DNA from: Vishniacozyma victoriae
Taxonomy: Eukaryota > Basidiomycota > Tremellomycetes > Tremellales > Bulleribasidiaceae
NCBI GenBank assembly: GCA_017654735.1
Contig: JADPYG010000001.1
Span: forward strand, 434,001-498,000
Reading direction: 5' to 3'
DNA length: 64,000 nt
Shown: piece after piece, positions 59,301 through 64,000 of the stretch
Layout: each line of letters begins with the position of its first letter
How positions within the stretch are numbered: position 1 is the stretch's first letter
The notes under the pieces: generated by a model
What the model was told of the DNA's origin: nothing
The model's input: the letters and a program-made list of their open reading frames with translations, nothing else
Database searches by the model: none
Program-made: the position numbers and the translations under genes

Positions 59301-60262
59301 CACCCAAGCCCTCTTCTCCTTCTTCAATTTTCCAGGCCAGAACCCATATGCTACACCCGTGACTGGTTGAGTATCAGGTAGAGTATAGACATGCTGTAGA
59401 TCCTTCTCTAGCGATTTTGAAGTTCCAATAGCGACTGATTTGAAAATATCGTCCTGAGGTGGTAAGGGTAATGAGAGGATTTGACCGCTTGATGTACCCA
59501 GTAATACGTCCGTTGGGGGTGGAGTGATGGCATCCCCCTTTCCTCCTTGTGCTGCTTGCCCATCTTGACTAGCATCGGTCGGTCCGGAGATAGGTGACCA
59601 TCCAACTGCCAAGACTGTTTGTCGAATCCTGAGGGGTCGAGGTCGTCGAGACTGAACGGCAGAGTTACCAGGACTGATCGGTAGATAGAATGTATCGCCT
59701 GTATTTGTCGTTATCAACAAATGTCTCGCAGTGGGGTCGACGAACAACCTCGAAATGACCGGTACCACTTGTTGGGATTGTAGGTTCTTATCCTTCTCAG
59801 GTGCCGGGCGAGGTAGATCCACAGTGATTAGGTCGTCGGGTTTGTTGAGGTCGATAATGATTACCGTCAATGGATGCGACGCTAAGAAAAGGACATTGTT
59901 GGCGGTGACTAGTTGTAATATAGCGGATGGAGGGGCGTATTGAACGAGGGACAAGGAGAAGAGTGGGGGAAGTCCAGTTTGAAGTCTGGTGGAAGGTACG
60001 AAACCAGTTTCCATCTTTCCATCAGCTCGCCCTTTAAAGTAGACGGAATAGCTTACAGCAGTGACTACCTCCTGACCGCCAGTTTCGGATACTTCATCCG
60101 ACTCGTAACCTTCATACTCGACTTTGGAGATATCCGGGATCCCAGCCGGTCCGCCATTTGGATTATACCGCGAACCCCCCGATGGGCCAGAGGAATGCTC
60201 GACGACTGATGTCAGCACTCCATGTCTCGCTAGCTGAACTTACAGTCGTCCAGCAATGACAT
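56348..60262 (-). CDS. VPS18: Vps18 (Pep3) subunit of HOPS/CORVET
   Basis: About thirteen exons give roughly 1,150 residues. A tiny first exon codes MSLLDD and joins the Pep3/Vps18 beta-propeller (LVTANNVLFLASHPLTVIII, LIDLNKPDDLITVDLPRP, ARHLLITTNTGDTFYLPISP, TVLAVGWSPIS). The alpha-solenoid (CHCR) part has HAIRYLNHVIKSHNSTDVTI, YDLDYALRLCKANGKTQACV, SVDLALDKGDLELAKTNADR and ILPFFPDFVVIDDFKIEICS. A coiled coil (IESLRSEMDNATQSAESIKK) precedes a RING-type finger: CWKCGLGLVSKGFYVFPCQH then AFHADCL, with the last CPLC about 115 residues later. HOPS and CORVET tether vesicles to vacuoles and endosomes. Divergent from ISC1, 223 bases apart. Confidence 0.9.
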
Positions 60263-60485
60263 CGTTCCTACCCTTTGCTATACTGGATGTGCACTGTCTA
60301 TACAGCATTCGACGTCACTTGGTACATGAGGATGATATTTACTCCTACCACTTAGTACCTTGACATCACGTGACTCAATTCCAACGCCGGTAATGACGGT
60401 GACAGCGTCGTCGACAAGGCGTTGAAATATCTCATCTGTATATATCATCCAGGTGACCCGACGAGACAAGAGGAAAGTCCACAGG

Positions 60486-62139
60486 ATGAGCACACCAAAT
60501 CCTCGATCAAATAAGGAACATACCAGCCTCAAGGTCCTCTCTTTCAATATCTGGTCAGTGAACACGTTCCCGAGAATGATGCCGGTAATTGACAATCAGG
60601 GGTTTAGCTTTCATTTCGAAAGATCGCCCAGCGAGAATCAACGCTATTGCCGAGTACCTCTCGCAAGCAGACTACGATGTAGTTTGCCTCCAGGAGCTGT
60701 GGATATACAAAGATTACGAACATGTCCGGGATATTGTTTCGCATAATCTACCTTGTTCACGGTTCTTTCATACGTAAGTTGACTGACTTGTCAAGAGTTC
60801 AGCTGATGGGCAGGGGAGCACTAGGATCTGGATTGGCGATCTTTACGAAGTATCCAATCATCTCTGCTGAGGCTCATCCGTATTCACTAAGTGGTTGCCC
60901 ACATCATCCGACCGAGGGTGATTTCTTCGTCAACAAAGCTGCTGGATGTATCGTCTTGCTACACCCCTATCTTGGAGAAGTCGAGGTCTGGAGTACACAT
61001 GTGAGTCTTGTTCAAGAGATGTCGGCTACATGCTGATCACTAGATGCACGCTTCTGGAGAACATCCACCTGATACACGACAAGCGCACCGGATCGCTCAA
61101 TCATGGCAATTGGCCAATCTGATACGTAGTGGAGCTGCCAAGGGGCGTTATATCATTGCTGTAGGTTCAATTCAACCAGTTCCAAGGCCGAGCTGACGGC
61201 CAGACTGGCGATTTCAACTCCCAACCTCACTCTGTCCCTATCCAGATCATGCGCACTCACGCAGGAGTTTCCGATTCATTCCTCGATACTCACCCCAACG
61301 CAAATTCAGCAACAGCAAACAATCCAGAAGACGCTCTCAAATCAATAGGTATGACATGCGATTCTTCCATAAATACATGGTCGAATTCAAAGGGCGTCCC
61401 TCAGCATATTATGAACATCGGTGGGAAGCGGCTGGATTACATCTTTTACCGACAACCTGAGATCGCCAAGAGGAGACCATTGATTTGGGGACATCGTGAT
61501 GGCGAGGAGAACAGTATGGAAGAGGGGAAGCCAATGGATAAATCACTGGATCGAGCTCCTGTACTACGATGCACCAAGTCGGAGGTTGTCTTGACGGATC
61601 GAATACCCGGAGGAAACGTCTCTTACTCGGACCATTTTGGATTATGTTCAACATTCACGGTGGAAGATCCAGAACGGGAGAACTCTCAGGATAATAAGTC
61701 AAATGGAAGGTCCTTCTCTCCATTACTCGATCAAAACAACCCAAACACCTCTATCTCTTCCCTACCAAACTCTTCAATCTCCCCTGGTCAAAATCGGACA
61801 AGAAACAACTCCGAGAAATCACAGACGATTCGAACAGCATTACATACATTAAGGATGTACACTCGTATATCCCAAACAACAGCTAAATTCCATCTACGTC
61901 TATTCGCAGGAGCCATAGTCGCTCTACTGGCTTTAACGATTGGATCAGCATGGCAGCCTAAATCTTGGTTACAGCCTATTTTCACTTTACTTGGTGGAGC
62001 TATTGGAGCTGGGGGAGCTACTATGTTGTATTTCGGGTTTGTGTGGGGTAGATGGGAATTGGGGTTGTTGACCGAGGTTACCGAGGAGATGGAGTTGGAA
62101 CTAAGGGTCTCGGAAATGGAGGAGAATGGAGAGCAGTAG
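60486..62139 (+). CDS. ISC1: Inositol phosphosphingolipid phospholipase C (Isc1)
   Basis: About six exons give roughly 490 residues of a neutral-sphingomyelinase-type phospholipase C that releases ceramide from inositol phosphosphingolipids. The endonuclease/exonuclease/phosphatase-fold motifs are LSFNIWGLA (made across the first intron), DVVCLQELWIYKDY with the metal Glu, HMHASGEHPPDTRQAHR, IIATGDFNSQPHSVP and NVSYSDHFGLCSTF with the catalytic DH pair. Two membrane helices close the protein: RLFAGAIVALLALTIGS and FTLLGGAIGAGGATMLYFGF, followed by an acidic tail, as in yeast Isc1. The ATG at 60486 is the first in frame; the open frame before it has only a GTG. With the GH5 glycolipid hydrolase, the window holds two enzymes of sphingolipid breakdown. 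Confidence 0.9.
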
Positions 62140-62479
62140 TCGAGTGTTGTGTTTATGGTCTTATAATACTATCTACGGACTTATCAGCATGTACACGTCT
62201 ATAAGCTATAATCAACGCCGGCGAAACTTGGCCGTTGATACGGTAGACCTCTGGCGTGGCTGAGGAAGCCAAGCCAGGATGACCCACGTACTGTGCCTAG
62301 AGTGGAGGTCGATCCGGTCAACTTTCAGCTATTTGATGATTGATTCCTCTTCAACACTCCTCATACATTCGACAACACAGCCCTGACCTGGTTGAGAGTC
62401 GTCTTTTCAAGGCCCAAGCAGTGTCAAGTCAGACCGTTACAACTCGGAAGAGCATCACCCTCAGCGGACATCACCCACA
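62140..62479. other. Intergenic stretch between ISC1 and RAD3
   Basis: These 340 bases hold the 3' end of ISC1 and the promoter of RAD3. Two GCCAAG hexamers (one on each strand, near 62228 and 62272) match the PacC/Rim101 core but are too short to trust. No gene is seen. Confidence 0.45.
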
Positions 62480-64000
62480 ATGAAGTTCATGATTGATGAC
62501 CTACCGGTCTTGTTTCCTTATGACCGGTAAGCTGCTTTCTCCCACGTAGAGCATAGCTGACAAATAGGATCTATCCAGGTTTGTTCGCCAAGGAAGCCCA
62601 TTTCAGAGCTGATCAGCAGAGCAATTCTCATACATGTCGGATCTCAAGCAGACTTTGGATGCGGGGGTATGTCCACCGTCCCCGACTGACGGGGAGCTGA
62701 TGGCAGGGTCATTGTGTACTAGAGATGCCCTCAGGTACCGGAAAGACTGTATCCCTACTCAGTCTCATCGTATCCTACATGCAGGTACGTCTCTCTACAT
62801 CAGCGCGGTATACAACTAGAGACATGGGAGATGCTGACATCAGTTTTATCCGACAAAACGTAAACTCATATACTGCTCTCGAACAGTTCCCGAGATTGAG
62901 AAAGCCCTAGCGGAATTGAAGAGATTGATGGAATATAGAACAGAGATGGGGGCTGAAGATACGGATTTTAGAGGACTTGGATTGACTTCAAGGAGGAACT
63001 TGTGCCTACACCCCGAGGTCCGTCTCCTCTTTGATCACCCTTGGAAAAGAATGCTGATGGTTAGGTCAGTAAAGAAAAGAAAGGAAAGGTAGTGGATTCG
63101 AGGTGTAGGGATCTAACATCCGCATTCGCTTGTGAGAAGGGAAGGGCGGATCCTGGTAGTGTCCCACTATGTAGTTTTCACGAGGTCAGTTCTCTTCTCT
63201 TTGTCGAGACAGAACTGATGTCAGGAACTGAATAATTATGAACCTGGAAACTTGATTCCAGCGGGGGTATATACATTAGACGACGTCAAGAAATATGGAC
63301 AAGAAAAAGGAGTTTGCCCATATTTCACAATTCGACGAATGGTCAGTCCCCTTCGAGAACAATAAGAAGAAATACTGATAGTAGATGCCATATGTCGATA
63401 TCATTATTTTCTCGTTCCATTACCTCCTCGATCCAAAAGTAGCAGAGAACGTTTCGGCGGAACTGTCAAAGGAGAGTATCATCGTTTTCGATGAAGCGCA
63501 TAATATAGGTTAGTCCTTCCTTACTCTGGCAAGTGGCCGCTGAAAGTCAGATAACGTCTGTATTGAATCACTTTCAATTGATTTGACGAGACCTATGTTG
63601 GAATCAGCAGCTCGGAGTGTCAACAAGATCGGTGATCGTGTTGAAGAGTAAGCTCTCTCGTGAATCCTAACACCGAGGGAAGAGCTGAAGATCAGGATCA
63701 AGAATACAGATGCAAAGAAGTTACAGGATGAATATGAGAAATTAGTCTCGGGACTGGCGCAAGCGAATGACACACGCGAAGACGAGGATATGATGGCTTC
63801 TCCTGGTACGCCTTTCGTTCGAACCGGATGATGGAGCTGACAGAAAGTATTGTCGAAAGATATGTTGGATGAGGCGATTCCTGGGAATATCAGAAAAGCG
63901 GAACATTTCATCGCTTTCTTGAAACGTTTCATCGAGTACCTCAAGGTAAGTCATCATTGAGGGGATTGATACTGATGTCAGACACGAATGAGGGTATTGC
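62480..64000 (+). CDS. RAD3: Rad3/XPD helicase of TFIIH (3' partial)
   Basis: The first half or so of the 5'-3' DNA helicase that opens DNA in nucleotide excision repair as part of TFIIH; the gene runs past the window end. Exon 1 codes MKFMIDDLPVLFPYD. An 11-base exon (62568-62578) then completes RIYPEQ, the highly conserved XPD start, flanked by two 41-base introns. Next are MPSGTGKTVSLLSL (Walker A), YCSRTVPEIEKALAELKRL, then the iron-sulfur cluster region with Cys residues in RNLCLHPEV, SRCRDL, FACEKG, PLCSFHE and GVCPYF, the IIFSFHYLLDPKVA strand, and the Walker B VFDEAHN. The Arch domain begins with LSIDLTRPMLESAARSVNKI. About nine short introns were placed in 1.5 kb. Confidence 0.93.
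62568..62578 (+). other. RAD3: 11-base microexon of RAD3
   Basis: GATCTATCCAG sits between two introns of 41 bases each (62527-62567 and 62579-62619), both with GT/AG ends and a CTGAC or CTGAT branch site. Including it restores the invariant DRIYPEQ of XPD proteins; skipping it would drop these residues and shift the frame. Confidence 0.85.

Noticed and set aside
60453..60485. Upstream start for ISC1
   Set aside because: The frame there opens with GTG, not ATG; the ATG at 60486 is the first true start.
62228..62280. Two PacC/Rim101-type GCCAAG hexamers upstream of RAD3
   Set aside because: Six-base matches are expected by chance at this spacing and no pH link to RAD3 is known.
48089..64000. 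A repair gene cluster (RAD1, RAD3)
   Set aside because: The two genes are about 10 kb apart with unrelated genes between, so proximity looks accidental.

Overview
The window is nuclear DNA of a fungus, most likely a tremellomycete basidiomycete of the Cryptococcus/Kwoniella group. The reasons are gene-dense DNA on both strands, many introns of roughly 40-60 nt with GTRNGT donors and a CTGAC/CTGAT branch site just before the AG, pyrimidine-rich leaders, and gene content typical of such fungi: a GH5 glucosylceramidase/steryl-glucosidase, Isc1, Rim13 calpain, a MHYT membrane protein and a CVLM-ending Ras-like GTPase. No bacterial operons, CRISPR arrays, rRNA, tRNA or intact transposons were recognised. 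Nearly all the multi-exon models were built by hand from conserved protein frames joined at GT/AG sites.

Layout. 1-4 kb: 3' part of an SLC43/Fmp42-like transporter (+), the small subunit of DNA polymerase delta (-), and an uncharacterised basidiomycete protein (-). 4.2-10 kb: GH5 glycolipid glucosidase (-) divergent from Rim13 calpain (+). 10.6-11.4 kb: secreted LysM protein (+). 12.2-16.1 kb: three orphan genes (A, B, C; all +) with PPxY motifs, of which B carries an in-frame stop and C a one-base frameshift. 17-18 kb: Ras-like GTPase (+). 18.3-23.3 kb: gamma-tubulin complex component (-) and a Ser/Ala-rich single-pass membrane protein (-). 24.3-31.5 kb: ABHD11-like hydrolase (-), unknown protein (+), fused pseudouridine-phosphate glycosidase/kinase (-), Fap7 (+), Ntf2 (-). 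31.8-38.5 kb: putative GPI-anchored surface protein (+) and MHYT protein (+). 38.8-45.7 kb: nitronate monooxygenase (-), COP9 signalosome subunit 3 (+), DUF938 methyltransferase-like protein (+), Pho80-type cyclin (+). 45.9-52.9 kb: methylcrotonoyl-CoA carboxylase beta subunit (-), Rad1/XPF (-), Aim41/YqeY-like protein (+). 53-64 kb: NIF/FCP1-like phosphatase (-), Vps18 (-), Isc1 (+) and the 5' half of Rad3/XPD (+), which runs off the end.

Most of the window is ordinary conserved housekeeping in head-to-head and tail-to-tail pairs. Two nucleotide-excision-repair genes (RAD1, RAD3) and a replicative polymerase subunit occur here but are not adjacent. The one accessory-looking segment is 11.4-16.9 kb, where fast-evolving PPxY orphan genes are separated by long non-coding stretches. 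It is the best candidate for something undescribed, although the broken reading frames point to gene decay as much as to a working system.
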